Shown: positions 51,253-60,229 of the stretch, one piece after another
Position numbering within the stretch: position 1 is the first letter of the stretch
How the letters are laid out: each line of letters opens with the position of its first letter
Assembly: GCF_003391135.1 (NCBI RefSeq)
Contig: NZ_CP031455.1
Coordinates: 4,123,001-4,187,000, forward strand
Direction: 5' to 3'
DNA length: 64,000 nucleotides
From: Streptoverticillium olivoreticuli subsp. olivoreticuli
GTDB taxonomy: Bacteria; Actinomycetota; Actinomycetes; Streptomycetales; Streptomycetaceae
The notes under the pieces: generated by a model
Told to the model about the DNA's origin: nothing
Database searches by the model: none
Seen by the model: the letters and a program-made list of their open reading frames with translations, nothing else
Translations under genes and position numbers: made by a program

Positions 51253-52593
51253 ATGACCGGCCCTGACGATGTACTGCTTGTCCACGGCGGCACCCCTCTC
51301 GAGGGCGAGATCCGTGTCCGCGGCGCGAAGAACCTCGTGCCGAAGGCCATGGTCGCCGCGCTGCTCGGCAGCGGACCCAGCCGGCTGCGCAATGTCCCCG
51401 ACATCCGCGACGTGCGGGTGGTCCGCGGCCTGCTCCAGCTGCACGGCGTCACCGTGCGCCCCGGTGACGAGCCCGGCGAGCTGATCCTGGACCCCTCCCA
51501 CGTGGAGAGCGCCAACGTCGCCGACATCGACGCGCACGCCGGCTCCTCGCGCATCCCGATCCTCTTCTGCGGCCCGCTGCTGCACCGGCTGGGCCACGCG
51601 TTCATCCCGGGCCTGGGCGGCTGCGACATCGGCGGACGGCCGATCGACTTCCACTTCGAGGTGCTCCGCCAGTTCGGCGCGACCATCGAGAAGCGCGAGG
51701 GCGGCCAGTACCTGGAGGCCCCGCAGCGGCTGCGCGGCTGCAAGATCCGCCTGCCGTACCCCTCGGTCGGCTCGACCGAGCAGGTGCTGCTGACCGCCGT
51801 CCTGGCGGAGGGCGTCACCGAGCTGTCCAACGCGGCCGTGGAGCCGGAGATCGAGGACCTCATCTGCGTACTGCAGAAGATGGGCGCGATCATCTCCATG
51901 GACACCGACCGGACCATCCGGATCACCGGTGTGGACTCGCTCGGCGGCTACAACCACCGCGCCCTGCCGGACCGCCTGGAGGCGGCCTCCTGGGCGTCCG
52001 CGGCGCTGGCCACCGAGGGCAACATCTACGTCCGCGGCGCGCAGCAGCGGTCGATGATGACCTTCCTCAACACCTACCGCAAGGTCGGTGGCGCCTTCGA
52101 GGTCGACGACGAGGGCATCCGCTTCTGGCACCCGGGCGGCTCGCTCAACGCGATCGCGCTGGAGACCGACGTGCACCCCGGCTTCCAGACGGACTGGCAG
52201 CAGCCGCTGGTCGTGGCGCTGACCCAGGCGTCCGGGCTGTCGATCGTCCACGAGACGGTCTACGAGTCCCGGCTGGGCTTCACGTCCGCGCTCAACCAGA
52301 TGGGCGCGCACATCCAGCTCTACCGCGAGTGCCTCGGCGGCTCCGCGTGCCGCTTCGGCCAGCGCAACTTCCTGCACTCGGCGGTCGTCTCCGGCCCCAC
52401 CAAGCTGCAGGGCGCCGACCTGGTCATCCCCGACCTCCGCGGCGGCTTCTCGTACCTGATCGCGGCGCTGGCGGCGCAGGGCACGTCCCGCGTCCACGGC
52501 ATCGACCTGATCAACCGCGGCTACGAGAACTTCATGCAGAAGCTGAAGGAGCTGGGCGCGAACGTGGAACTCCCCGGCGGCACGGAAGCCTGA
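51253..52593 (+). CDS. murA: UDP-N-acetylglucosamine 1-carboxyvinyltransferase (MurA)
   Basis: A 446-residue enzyme of the first committed step of peptidoglycan synthesis (UDP-GlcNAc plus PEP to enolpyruvyl-UDP-GlcNAc). The EPSP-synthase fold starts with VRGAKNLVPKAMVAAL (Lys-Asn of the active site, ~27). The catalytic Cys is kept at ~124 in GGCDIGGRPIDFH, so fosfomycin sensitivity would be expected. The GFQTDWQQPLVVALTQA segment carries the catalytic Asp. The C-terminus GANVELPGGTEA is repeated in a fragment downstream. The ATG at 51253 follows CAGGAACGCGAG. Confidence 0.95.
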   Translation: MTGPDDVLLVHGGTPLEGEIRVRGAKNLVPKAMVAALLGSGPSRLRNVPDIRDVRVVRGLLQLHGVTVRPGDEPGELILDPSHVESANVADIDAHAGSSRIPILFCGPLLHRLGHAFIPGLGGCDIGGRPIDFHFEVLRQFGATIEKREGGQYLEAPQRLRGCKIRLPYPSVGSTEQVLLTAVLAEGVTELSNAAVEPEIEDLICVLQKMGAIISMDTDRTIRITGVDSLGGYNHRALPDRLEAASWASAALATEGNIYVRGAQQRSMMTFLNTYRKVGGAFEVDDEGIRFWHPGGSLNAIALETDVHPGFQTDWQQPLVVALTQASGLSIVHETVYESRLGFTSALNQMGAHIQLYRECLGGSACRFGQRNFLHSAVVSGPTKLQGADLVIPDLRGGFSYLIAALAAQGTSRVHGIDLINRGYENFMQKLKELGANVELPGGTEA

Positions 52594-52662
52594 CGGCCCC
52601 GACCCCGGCCGGGCCGACGCTCCGGCTGGGGGTCCGGGGGTCACCCCCCGGGAAGACACAGC

Positions 52663-52722
52663 ATGGACAAGCTGCGCAGCCTGGGCGCGAACGTCGAGCT
52701 CCCCGGCGGCACGGAAGCCTGA
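52663..52722 (+). pseudogene. Duplicated murA C-terminal tail
   Basis: A 20-codon ORF with ATG and stop encodes MDKLRSLGANVELPGGTEA, against MQKLKELGANVELPGGTEA at the end of murA (52534-52593). 50 of 60 bases match. It lies 69 bp downstream after a GC-rich stretch. It may be left from a recombination or gene-conversion event. Confidence 0.75.
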
Positions 52723-52766
52723 TACGCCGACAGGCGTGAAGCACCCGTTCGGCCCTGACGGGCCGT

Positions 52767-52806
52767 AAGCGCCTGTATGGGCCACCGAGCCCATACAGGC
52801 GCTTTT
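52767..52806 (+). terminator. murA terminator
   Basis: A 16-bp perfect stem AAGCGCCTGTATGGGC/GCCCATACAGGCGCTT with a 6-nt loop, followed by TT. Confidence 0.85.
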
Positions 52807-52845
52807 GCGCGTCTGAGGGGCCCTGGAGGGCCTTGTGGACGCCAA

Positions 52846-52877
52846 AAGGGCGGCCACCCCCAGGGGTGGCCGCCCTT
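52846..52877 (-). terminator. hup terminator
   Basis: A 15-bp perfect stem (52846-52860 with 52863-52877), followed on the minus strand by a TT run. It ends the HU gene. Confidence 0.75.
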
Positions 52878-52889
52878 CGCGCTGGGGTC

Positions 52890-53171
52890 TTACTTGCCCT
52901 TGGCGGCTTCCTTGAGCTTGGAGCCCGCGGAGACCTTCACGCTGTAACCGGCAGCGATCTGGATCGGCTCACCCGTCTGCGGGTTACGAGCAGTGCGAGC
53001 GGCACGGTGGGTGCGCTCGAAGGTCAGGAAGCCGGGGATGGTGACCTTCTCGTCGCCCTTGGCGACGACCTCACCGACGGTCTCGGCGAGCGCGGCCAGG
53101 ACGGCGTCGGCGTCCTTGCGGGTCACCTCGGCGCGGTCGGCCAGCGCGGCCACCAGCTCACTGCGGTTCAT
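52890..53171 (-). CDS. hup: Histone-like DNA-binding protein HU
   Basis: A 93-residue HU protein that bends and wraps DNA as a dimer. The HU/IHF signature runs from VTIPGFLTFERTHRAARTAR to NPQTGEPI, with the conserved DNA-intercalating Pro in the TGEPIQIAAG arm. The ATG at 53171 (MNRSELVAALADRAEV) is preceded by a GGGAG ribosome site. The upstream ORF is only an artifact. It lacks the long Lys/Ala-rich tail of the second HU type (HupS) of Streptomyces, so it matches the short vegetative form HupA. Terminator hairpin follows. Confidence 0.95.
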   Translation of the reverse strand: MNRSELVAALADRAEVTRKDADAVLAALAETVGEVVAKGDEKVTIPGFLTFERTHRAARTARNPQTGEPIQIAAGYSVKVSAGSKLKEAAKGK

Positions 53172-53444
53172 GTTGTACTCCCGTGTTCTTCTTGCCAATG
53201 AGGCGTGAGATCGAAGCCGATGCTGCCAGGGCCCTCGGACAGTCCCCGGACCCGGGTCTGTTGCCAGACCCTCGCGCCCGGTTACGCATCCTGCCCCCAC
53301 CAGTGGCGGGAAAGCCAATCCGGCACCCTGGAGAGTCACACGGAAAGCGGCACAGCCTCGGATACAGCCGCATTTCTGCGGCCTGATTTCTGCCCGACAC
53401 CTTATGGGCAGGTCGCGGGCCCGAAGGCCCGCGACGCGCCGTCG

Positions 53445-54878
53445 TCAGACGGTCGTGGTGCCCGTCACAGCCGCGGCGGCGGCCTTGGCGGCCTCGCGGA
53501 CGGCACCGGCGACGGCACCGGCGACCTTGTCGTTGAAGACGCTGGGGATGATGTAGTTGGCGTTGAGTTCGTCTTCGGCGACGACGTCGGCGAGGGCTCC
53601 GGCGGCGGCGAGCATCATTTCGGTGTTGACGGTGCGGGACTGTGCGTCGAGCAGGCCGCGGAAGACGCCGGGGAAGACCAGGACGTTGTTGATCTGGTTG
53701 GGGAAGTCCGAGCGGCCGGTGGCGACCACGGCGGCGGACTGGCGGGCGATGGCGGGGTCGACCTCGGGGTCGGGGTTGGCGAGTGCGAAGACGATCGCGC
53801 CGTCGGCCATGCCGGCCACGTCCTGGCCGGTCAGGACGTTGGGGGCGGAGACGCCGATGAAGACGTCGGCGCCTGCCACGGCTTCCTTCAGGGTGCCCGT
53901 GATGCCGTCGGGGTTGGTGTTGTCCGCGATCCAGCGCAGTGCGGATTCGGGGCTCGCGGCGACGAGGTCCTCGCGGCCTGCGTGGACGACGCCGTGGATG
54001 TCGGCGACGACGGCGTGCTTGACGCCGGCGGCGATGAGGAGCTTGAGGATGGCGGTGCCGGCGGCGCCCGCGCCGGACATGACGACGCGTACGTCGCCGA
54101 TGGCCTTGTCGACCACGCGCAGGGCGTTGGTGAGGGCGGCGAGGACGACGATGGCGGTGCCGTGCTGGTCGTCGTGGAAGACGGGGATGTCGAGGGCTTC
54201 GCGCAGGCGGGCTTCGATCTCGAAGCAGCGGGGGGCGGAGATGTCCTCGAGGTTGATGCCGGCGAAGCCGGGGGCGATGGCCTTGACGATCTCGACGATG
54301 GCGTCGGAGTCCTGGGTGTCGAGGCAGATGGGCCAGGCGTCGATGCCGGCGAAGCGCTTGAAGAGGGCGGCCTTGCCCTCCATGACGGGCAGGGCGGCCT
54401 TGGGGCCGATGTTGCCCAGGCCCAGGACGGCGGAGCCGTCGGTGACCACGGCGACGCTGTTGCGCTTGATGGTCAGGCGGCGGGCGTCCTCGGGGTTCTC
54501 GGCGATGGCCATGCAGACGCGGGCTACGCCGGGGGTGTAGATCATGGAGAGGTCGTCGCGGTTGCGGATGGGGTGCTTGGACGCCATCTCGATCTTGCCG
54601 CCGAGGTGCATCAGGAAGGTGCGGTCGGAGACCTTGCCGAGGACGACGCCTTCGATGCCGCGGAGTTTCTCCACGATCTCGTCGGCGTGGTCGGTGGAGG
54701 TCGCGGCGACGGTCACGTCGATCCGCAGCTTCTCGTGGCCGGAGGCGGTGACGTCGAGGCCGGTCACCGATCCGCCGGAGGACTCCACGGCCGTGGTGAG
54801 CTGGCTGACCGCGGTCCCGCTCGCGGGGACCTCCAGCCGGACCGTCATCGAGTACGAGACGCTTGGCGCCGTTGCCAT
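53445..54878 (-). CDS. NAD(P)-dependent malic enzyme with N-terminal ACT domain
   Basis: A 477-residue enzyme that decarboxylates malate to pyruvate with NAD(P) reduction. Residues ~1-80 form an ACT regulatory domain (VRLEVPASGTAVSQLTTAV). The malic enzyme N-terminal domain follows (IYTPGVARVCMAIAENPEDA; TDGSAVLGLGNIGPKAALPV; VFHDDQHGTAIV with metal-binding acids), then the NAD-binding Rossmann fold (VVMSGAGAAGTAILKLLIA). The ATG at 54878 fits the ACT-domain start. It is a replenishing link between C4 and C3 metabolism. Confidence 0.93.
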   Translation of the reverse strand: MATAPSVSYSMTVRLEVPASGTAVSQLTTAVESSGGSVTGLDVTASGHEKLRIDVTVAATSTDHADEIVEKLRGIEGVVLGKVSDRTFLMHLGGKIEMASKHPIRNRDDLSMIYTPGVARVCMAIAENPEDARRLTIKRNSVAVVTDGSAVLGLGNIGPKAALPVMEGKAALFKRFAGIDAWPICLDTQDSDAIVEIVKAIAPGFAGINLEDISAPRCFEIEARLREALDIPVFHDDQHGTAIVVLAALTNALRVVDKAIGDVRVVMSGAGAAGTAILKLLIAAGVKHAVVADIHGVVHAGREDLVAASPESALRWIADNTNPDGITGTLKEAVAGADVFIGVSAPNVLTGQDVAGMADGAIVFALANPDPEVDPAIARQSAAVVATGRSDFPNQINNVLVFPGVFRGLLDAQSRTVNTEMMLAAAGALADVVAEDELNANYIIPSVFNDKVAGAVAGAVREAAKAAAAAVTGTTTV

Positions 54879-55322
54879 GGCCGCTTTCCTCTGCTTTCCC
54901 TGTTTTCGCTTGGTACGCGCCGCGGGGCGCGGGCATCGATCGTCCCACCTACTGGTCAGTACGCGGTAACCGGCCCCGGATCCTGGAATCTTGCTTCCAA
55001 CATACGAGAAGCGCACCAAACGCCGACGGGCGCCCCTCGTGGTGAGGGGCGCCCGTCGGAGACGCTCTGATGGCACCGACCCGCCATGCTCGCCTCGCGG
55101 CAAGTGGTCGCTCGAAGCGACTAAGGTTGGGCCCGGGGGCTTGGATCGAGCCGGTGCCGTGTTCCAGGCTAACAAATGCTCCCCGGAAGTCATGGCCGAA
55201 CTCCGGGGCTCCGCCCCGGACCCCGTAACTGGGGCTCCGCCCCGGACCCCGAAGCGGCTTCGCCGCTTGTCCTCAACCGCCGGACGGGCTGGTTTCTCCG
55301 ACCGTCCGGCGATCGAAAACGC
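54879..55322. other. Intergenic region with GC-rich repeats
   Basis: 444 bp with no gene seen. The malic-enzyme promoter lies here. The right half holds the repeat block listed below. Confidence 0.5.
55205..55320. repeat. Dispersed repeat block with tandem 21-bp unit
   Basis: The 21-mer GGGGCTCCGCCCCGGACCCCG occurs at 55205-55225 and again at 55231-55251, separated by TAACT. It is followed by a half palindrome TGTCCTCAACCGCCGGACGG and its inverted partner. Confidence 0.75.
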
Positions 55323-57839
55323 TCAGTCCCGCAGCAGGTCCGGCACCCCGTCCAGGTCCGGGTCGTCGCGGTCTCCGGAGAGCACCGTCAGGCGCTGCGT
55401 GGCACGGGTCAGGGCCACGTACAGCACGCGCAGGCCCGCCGGGGACTCGTCCGCGATCTCGGCGGGGCTGACGACGACCGTCGCGTCGTACTCCAGGCCC
55501 TTCGCCTCCAGGCTGCCCAGGACGACCACGCGGTCGCCGTACCCGGCCAGCCAGCCCCGGGCCTCCGCGCGCCGTGCCATCGGCACGACGACGCCGACCG
55601 TGCCGTCCACGTCGTCGAGGAGGTGGCGGGACTCGGCGCGCACGGCAGAGGCCAGGTCGCCGTCCGCGACCGCGAAGCGGGGCACGACGCCCGTCGACCG
55701 GACGGCCGCCGGGGAGCGCATGCCCGGCATGGCCAGCGCCAGGATCCTGGCGGCCAGCTCGGCGATCTCCGCGGGGTTGCGGTAGTTGACGGTGAGTTCG
55801 AAGCGGCGGCGGGGGCGGCTGCCGAGCGCCTCGTCCCGGGCCGCGGCGGCCTCGTCCGGGTCGGACCAGGAGGACTGCGCGGGGTCGCCGACGACCGTCC
55901 AGGTGGCGGTGCGGCCCCTGCGGCCCACCATCCGCCACTGCATGGGCGTGAGGTCCTGGGCCTCGTCGACGATCACGTGGGCGTAGTCCCGGCGCTCCTC
56001 CGCCAGCCGCTCCGCGCGCTCGCGGCGGCTCTCGGAGCGCGTCGGCATCAGCTCCTCGAGACCGGTGAGGTGGGCGAGCGGGTCGTGCTCGCGCGGCTTC
56101 TGCGGCCGGGCGGGCACGCCGAGCAGCGTCTCCAACTCGTCCAGCAGGGCCACGTCGTGGACCGAGAGCGGGCCCCGCCCCCGGTCGTCCAGCCGCTTGA
56201 GCGAGCGGGCCAGCAGCCGGACCTCGCGCGGGTTGAGCTCGCGGCGCGCCCAGCGGGAGAGCCGCCGCTCGTCCGCCATCGCGGCGAGCACCCCGCGCGG
56301 GGTGAGCTCGGGCCACCAGGCGGCGAGGAAGTCGAGGAAGACGTCCTCGGTGGAGACGTCCTCGTCGAACGCCTGCCGTGCCTCCGCCGCGAGTTCGGGG
56401 TCGGTGTAGCGCTTGGGCCCGCCCGCCTTGGACCACAGGGCGTCGAGGATCAGCCTGCGGGCGCGCGGGCGCAGCAGATTGATGGGCGCGGTGCCGCCGA
56501 GGGCGGTGTTGCGGATGCGCTTGAGCTCGTCGGCCCCCAGCTCCAGCCGGGCGCCGAAGACCACGACGCGCAACCTCTCCGGCGTGGCCGCCGGGGAGAC
56601 CGGATGCCGCGCGGCGTCCGCGGTCCCGCCGCCCAGGGCGTGAGCCGGGGACGGCACGGCCGGTGCCGTCTCCAGGTCCGCGAGCGACAACTGGCCGTCG
56701 TCCGCCGGACGTACCGGCCCCGCGCCCGGCCGGGCCTTCGACGGCGCCGGGCCGCCCCGCCGTCCCACGGCCGGCGCGGACGCCGGTTCCAGCGCCCCTC
56801 GCACCGCCTTGCGCAGCACCTTCAGCATGCGGGAAGAGCCCTTGACGCGGGCGACCGCGGGCTCGTCGTACGTGTCGGCCTCGGCGCCGTCGACCAGGGA
56901 GCCCACGGCGCGGATCGCGACCTGGCCCTCCTCGCCGAGCGAGGGCAGCACGCCCTCGGTGTAGGCGACGAGCAGCGGCGTCGGCGAGACGACGAGGATG
57001 CCGCCCGCGTAGCGCCTGCGGTCCTGGTAGAGGAGGTAGGCGGCGCGGTGCAGGGCGACGGCGGTCTTGCCGGTGCCGGGGCCGCCCTCGACCTCGGTGA
57101 CCGAGGCTGCGGGCGCGCGGATGACCATGTCCTGCTCGGCCTGGATGGAGGCGACGATGTCGCGCATCGTGTGGCTGCGGGCCTGGCCGAGCGCGGCCAT
57201 CAGGGCGCCGTCGCCGACGACCGGCAGCGCGGCGCCGTCGAGGGTGGCCGTCAGCTCGGGGCGCAGCAGGTCGTCCTCGACGCCGAGGACCCTGCGGCCC
57301 TTGGAGCGGATGACCCGGCGGCGCACGACGCGGCCGGGCGCCACCGGGGTGGCGCGGTAGAACGGCGCGGCCGCGGGCGCCCGCCAGTCGATGACGAGCG
57401 GGGAGTAGTCGGCGTCGAGGACGCCGATGCGGCCGATGTGGAGCGTCTCCGCGATCTCCGCGCGGTCGCCCCGCACGGCGTCGTCCGCGGGCTCGACGGA
57501 GGTGTAGGCGCCGTCGGGGCCCTTCTTCCCGTCCTTGCCGAGGAGCAGGTCGATGCGGCCGAAGAGAAAGTCCTCGAACTCGCTGTTGAGCCGGTTGAGG
57601 TGCACCCCGGCGCGGAACACCTGGGCGTCCCGCTCGGCGAGCGCCCCCGGTGTGCCGACCTGGCCCCGTTTGGCAGCGTCGTCCATGAGGAACTCGGCCT
57701 CGTGGATCTTCTCCTCCAGGCGCCGGTACACCCGGTCCAGATGCTGTTGTTCGGTACCGATCTCACGGTCGCGGACCCCGTCGGGTTCCGTCGCCGGTCC
57801 TGTCGCCACCTGCGCGTGCGTGGCGTTCTGCGCGGCCAC
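55323..57839 (-). CDS. HelD-like RNA polymerase-associated SF1 ATPase
   Basis: An 838-residue superfamily 1 helicase-like protein of the HelD family. The N-terminal antiparallel coiled coil is visible (TEQQHLDRVYRRLEEKIHEA, ~30-50). Walker A is in EVEGGPGTGKTAVALHRAAY (~235), and the DEAQD Walker B (IVDEAQDLTPMQW) is present. HelD proteins enter RNA polymerase and recycle or protect it. A Pro-rich disordered insert lies near residues 320-400. The start GTG at 57839 has an AAGGGGG site. Relatives such as HelR protect against rifamycins, but no RAE element is seen upstream here. Confidence 0.88.
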   Translation of the reverse strand: MAAQNATHAQVATGPATEPDGVRDREIGTEQQHLDRVYRRLEEKIHEAEFLMDDAAKRGQVGTPGALAERDAQVFRAGVHLNRLNSEFEDFLFGRIDLLLGKDGKKGPDGAYTSVEPADDAVRGDRAEIAETLHIGRIGVLDADYSPLVIDWRAPAAAPFYRATPVAPGRVVRRRVIRSKGRRVLGVEDDLLRPELTATLDGAALPVVGDGALMAALGQARSHTMRDIVASIQAEQDMVIRAPAASVTEVEGGPGTGKTAVALHRAAYLLYQDRRRYAGGILVVSPTPLLVAYTEGVLPSLGEEGQVAIRAVGSLVDGAEADTYDEPAVARVKGSSRMLKVLRKAVRGALEPASAPAVGRRGGPAPSKARPGAGPVRPADDGQLSLADLETAPAVPSPAHALGGGTADAARHPVSPAATPERLRVVVFGARLELGADELKRIRNTALGGTAPINLLRPRARRLILDALWSKAGGPKRYTDPELAAEARQAFDEDVSTEDVFLDFLAAWWPELTPRGVLAAMADERRLSRWARRELNPREVRLLARSLKRLDDRGRGPLSVHDVALLDELETLLGVPARPQKPREHDPLAHLTGLEELMPTRSESRRERAERLAEERRDYAHVIVDEAQDLTPMQWRMVGRRGRTATWTVVGDPAQSSWSDPDEAAAARDEALGSRPRRRFELTVNYRNPAEIAELAARILALAMPGMRSPAAVRSTGVVPRFAVADGDLASAVRAESRHLLDDVDGTVGVVVPMARRAEARGWLAGYGDRVVVLGSLEAKGLEYDATVVVSPAEIADESPAGLRVLYVALTRATQRLTVLSGDRDDPDLDGVPDLLRD

Positions 57840-57905
57840 CCAAGCCCCCTTCTGCTGTGCCTAGGGCAGCCGTCAACCGTACGCGAACAGAGGTGCTGAG
57901 CGCAC

Positions 57906-57922
57906 CTGTCATGACATGACAG
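57906..57922. promoter_or_regulatory. 17-bp palindrome upstream of the HelD-like gene
   Basis: CTGTCATG-A-CATGACAG is a perfect palindrome ~67 bp upstream of the HelD-like start. It lies just past the end of the anti-sigma gene and is a good candidate operator. No regulator is known. Confidence 0.5.
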
Positions 57923-57962
57923 TTTTCATCGGTATTTGATCGGTTTCCGGATCGGGTTCCGG

Positions 57963-58709
57963 TCACACCTCGATGGTGTCCAGGAGCTTCCCGTCCAGCG
58001 TGCGGACCTCGAAACGGGCGATGTCGTTCCGGTTCAGCCCGGCACCGCCGTGGGTGTACAGCGGCTCCTTGTTCCATTTGTTGGCTTTGTCCGCGTTGTT
58101 CGAGCCGGCGCCTGCCAGCCCGTATCCCCCGGGCGGCACGGCCCACGTGGTGACGGTCTGCCGCTCACCGTTCCTGCCGACGGCGACGAGGTCGCAGGTC
58201 AGCGGCCCCTTGACGTTGGCGAGCCGCAGCGCGACATGGGTGCCCCAGGGCTTCTCCTGGAGCGAGACGGTGGCGTCGACCTTGGTCGTGGGGTCGACCG
58301 CGCCGATCTTCTCGCCCTCCTCGTACATCTCCTTGGCCGCGCTCGCGCTGCTGTGGCCCGGCGCGTTCCGCGAGGTGAGGGCGGAACCCGCCGGCGGGCC
58401 CGCGACGATCAGGACGGCGGCCGCGGCGGCCAGGCACAGCCTGCGGGTGCGCTGGGTGTGACGGACGGCCGCGACCCTGGCGAGGAGACCGTCGAGGAGC
58501 GCGGGGCGCGGCCGGGCGGCGAGCGCACCGGGATCCGGCGCGGACTCCTTGAGGTCGGCGAGGAGCGGGGTCAGCCCGAGCATGCCGTCGAGTTCGGCGG
58601 CGCACCTGGGACAGTCGGCGAGGTGCTCCTCGAAGCGCGCGGCCTCCGCCTCGTCCAGGACGCCGAGGGCGTACGCGCCCACGTCCATGTGCTGTGCCGG
58701 CCACGTCAT
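57963..58709 (-). CDS. rsuA: Anti-sigma factor RsuA-like (zinc anti-sigma)
   Basis: A 248-residue membrane-bound anti-sigma factor. The ZAS motif H-x3-C-x2-C is present as EEHLADCPRCAAEL (~28-41) in the N-terminal cytosolic domain. One membrane helix follows (~96-117, LCLAAAAAVLIVAG), and an extracytoplasmic domain with beta strands ends the protein (WGTHVALRLANVKGPLTCDL). The ATG at 58709 overlaps the sigma gene's stop (ATGA), so the pair is stoichiometrically coupled. The name follows the SigU-RsuA pair I recall at this locus in S. coelicolor. Confidence 0.88.
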   Translation of the reverse strand: MTWPAQHMDVGAYALGVLDEAEAARFEEHLADCPRCAAELDGMLGLTPLLADLKESAPDPGALAARPRPALLDGLLARVAAVRHTQRTRRLCLAAAAAVLIVAGPPAGSALTSRNAPGHSSASAAKEMYEEGEKIGAVDPTTKVDATVSLQEKPWGTHVALRLANVKGPLTCDLVAVGRNGERQTVTTWAVPPGGYGLAGAGSNNADKANKWNKEPLYTHGGAGLNRNDIARFEVRTLDGKLLDTIEV

Positions 58710-59245
58710 GCCGTCACTCCCCGTTCCTCGAGCGAGAGCCTCATGGAGCGCAGCGCGTAGAAGACCCGGGACCGCACGGTCCCGGCCGGTACGCCCAGCA
58801 CTTCGGCCGCCTCGCTCACCGTACGTCCCTTGAAATAGGTCTCGATCAAAGCCTCTCGGTGGGCCTCGGTCAGATCGCCGAGCGCGTCGGAGATGGTCAT
58901 CAGGCGCAGCGCCCGGTCGATCTCGTCGGCTGCGGGAATCAGCTCCAGGGGCGCCGGGTCGACCTCCTGGGGGCGGGCCCGGCGGCTGCGGTGGTTGTCG
59001 ATGACGATGCGCCGGGCGACGGTCACCAGCCAGGGCCGTACGGAGCCGGGGGCGCCGCGCAGCCGGTCGGCGTTGCGCCAGGCGCGCAGCAGCGTCTCCT
59101 GCACGACGTCCTCCGCCCGCTGGCGGTCCCCGGCCACCAGGCGCAGCACGAACGTGAGGAGCGGGCCGGCGTGCTCGTCGTAGAGCGCCCGCATCAGCTC
59201 CTCGTCGGGACTGGTCCTGTCGGCCACGACGGCATCCTTGCGCAC
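58706..59245 (-). CDS. sigU: ECF RNA polymerase sigma factor (SigU-like)
   Basis: A 179-residue group 4 sigma factor. GTG at 59245 is chosen for the GGGGGAAGG ribosome site; the open frame starts further up. Sigma-2 helices: LYDEHAGPLLTFVLRLVAGD and ETLLRAWRNADRL. The linker is acidic and the sigma-4 domain contains AEVLGVPAGTVRSRVFYALR, the -35-recognising helix-turn-helix. The adjacent membrane anti-sigma factor suggests activation by an envelope signal. SigU in S. coelicolor affects secretion and aerial development. The assignment to SigU rests on synteny. Confidence 0.9.
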   Translation of the reverse strand: MRKDAVVADRTSPDEELMRALYDEHAGPLLTFVLRLVAGDRQRAEDVVQETLLRAWRNADRLRGAPGSVRPWLVTVARRIVIDNHRSRRARPQEVDPAPLELIPAADEIDRALRLMTISDALGDLTEAHREALIETYFKGRTVSEAAEVLGVPAGTVRSRVFYALRSMRLSLEERGVTA

Positions 59246-59324
59246 GGCCTTCCCCCGGTCGATAGCGCGAGTCGATGACCCTGAATACGGTTGGGACGCG
59301 CGAGGCACTCACCTTCCGGCGGGT

Positions 59325-59420
59325 TTGTTCCCCAACCCCGCCCCGCCCCGAAACTGGGGGCAAGCCCCCAGACCCCCGCAGGGCGCTCCCGCCGCAAGCG
59401 GCAACAAACCCGCACCCGCA
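59325..59420. repeat. Dispersed intergenic repeat block
   Basis: Contains TTGTTCCCCAACCCCGCCCCGCCCCGAAACTGGGGGCAAGCCCCCAG, a variant of the unit at 17985-18066. It lies between sigU and the CGNR gene. Confidence 0.7.
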
Positions 59421-59454
59421 CAAAGCACCGGCACACAGCCGGAACCGCGCAGCG

Positions 59455-60048
59455 TCAGGGCGCCCCCAGCAAGCGGCGGCGGTGCCGGGCCACCCGCACG
59501 CGGTTGCCGCACACCTCGCTGGAGCACCAGCGACGGCGGCGGCCGCGCGACGTGTCCAGGTAGACCAGCGAGCAGGTCTCGCCCTCGCACTGCCTCAGCT
59601 GCCCCCGGGTCGCCGGGTCGGTGAGCAGTTCGACCGCGTCCCGGCAGATCTGCCCGACGAGCGCCCCGCAGTCGGGGGCGCCGGCGACCGTGCGGATCAG
59701 CGTCCCGTCGGCGGCCCGTACGGCCCGCGGCGCGGGCGGCGCGGTGGCGGCGAGGGCGTTGACGCGCTCCAGATCGGGGTCGGCGGCGCGGCCGTCGACC
59801 TCGGCGTGAACGACGCGGTGCAGCAGGTCGCGGGCCGCGTGGAAGCACCCGAGCCAGCCGGTGTCGACCGCGCCGAGCGGGGTGCCGGGCGGTACGACAC
59901 CGGCGGCGAGCAGCCAGTCCCGCAGCCGTTCGGGGGTGTCGAGCCGCTCGACCGGCTCCTCGCTGTACCGTCCGCCGACCGTGGCCACCAGGTCCAGGCA
60001 GAGCCGCCCGGCATCGAATCGCAGGTCATAGGAGGCTGTCGCCGCCAT
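59455..60048 (-). CDS. ABATE/CGNR zinc-finger protein
   Basis: A 197-residue DNA-binding-type protein. The N-terminal ABATE domain (RFDAGRLCLDLVATVGGRYS, ~9-28; DTPERLRDWLLAAGV) is followed by a C-terminal CGNR zinc finger (WCSSEVCGNRVRVARHRRR, with a preceding CEGETC pair). Such proteins are probable stress-response transcription factors in actinobacteria. The ATG at 60048 gives the standard start MAATASYDL. The neighbourhood has a decayed regulator-transporter pair, so the target is unclear. Confidence 0.9.
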   Translation of the reverse strand: MAATASYDLRFDAGRLCLDLVATVGGRYSEEPVERLDTPERLRDWLLAAGVVPPGTPLGAVDTGWLGCFHAARDLLHRVVHAEVDGRAADPDLERVNALAATAPPAPRAVRAADGTLIRTVAGAPDCGALVGQICRDAVELLTDPATRGQLRQCEGETCSLVYLDTSRGRRRRWCSSEVCGNRVRVARHRRRLLGAP

Positions 60049-60229
60049 GCGCCTGTCACCTTTTCCCTGTCGCGTCTTCCCGCGTCCACCGGGACCGCCC
60101 GTGCGCGGTGCCGCCACCTCCAGGGTGCCCCGTCGGGCATGTCCCTGTAACCCCCGGCTGGTCCGGGTGGCGGTGCGGTCAGCCGGCTCCCGGCGGGGTG
60201 TTCGAGCCGGCCGTGCCGCGCGGCCGGCC

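Noticed and set aside
57840..57960. Rifamycin-associated element upstream of the HelD-like gene
   Set aside because: No full inverted GGGGCTTGC/GCAAGCCCC element is present, only a partial GGGGGCTTGG next to the start codon.
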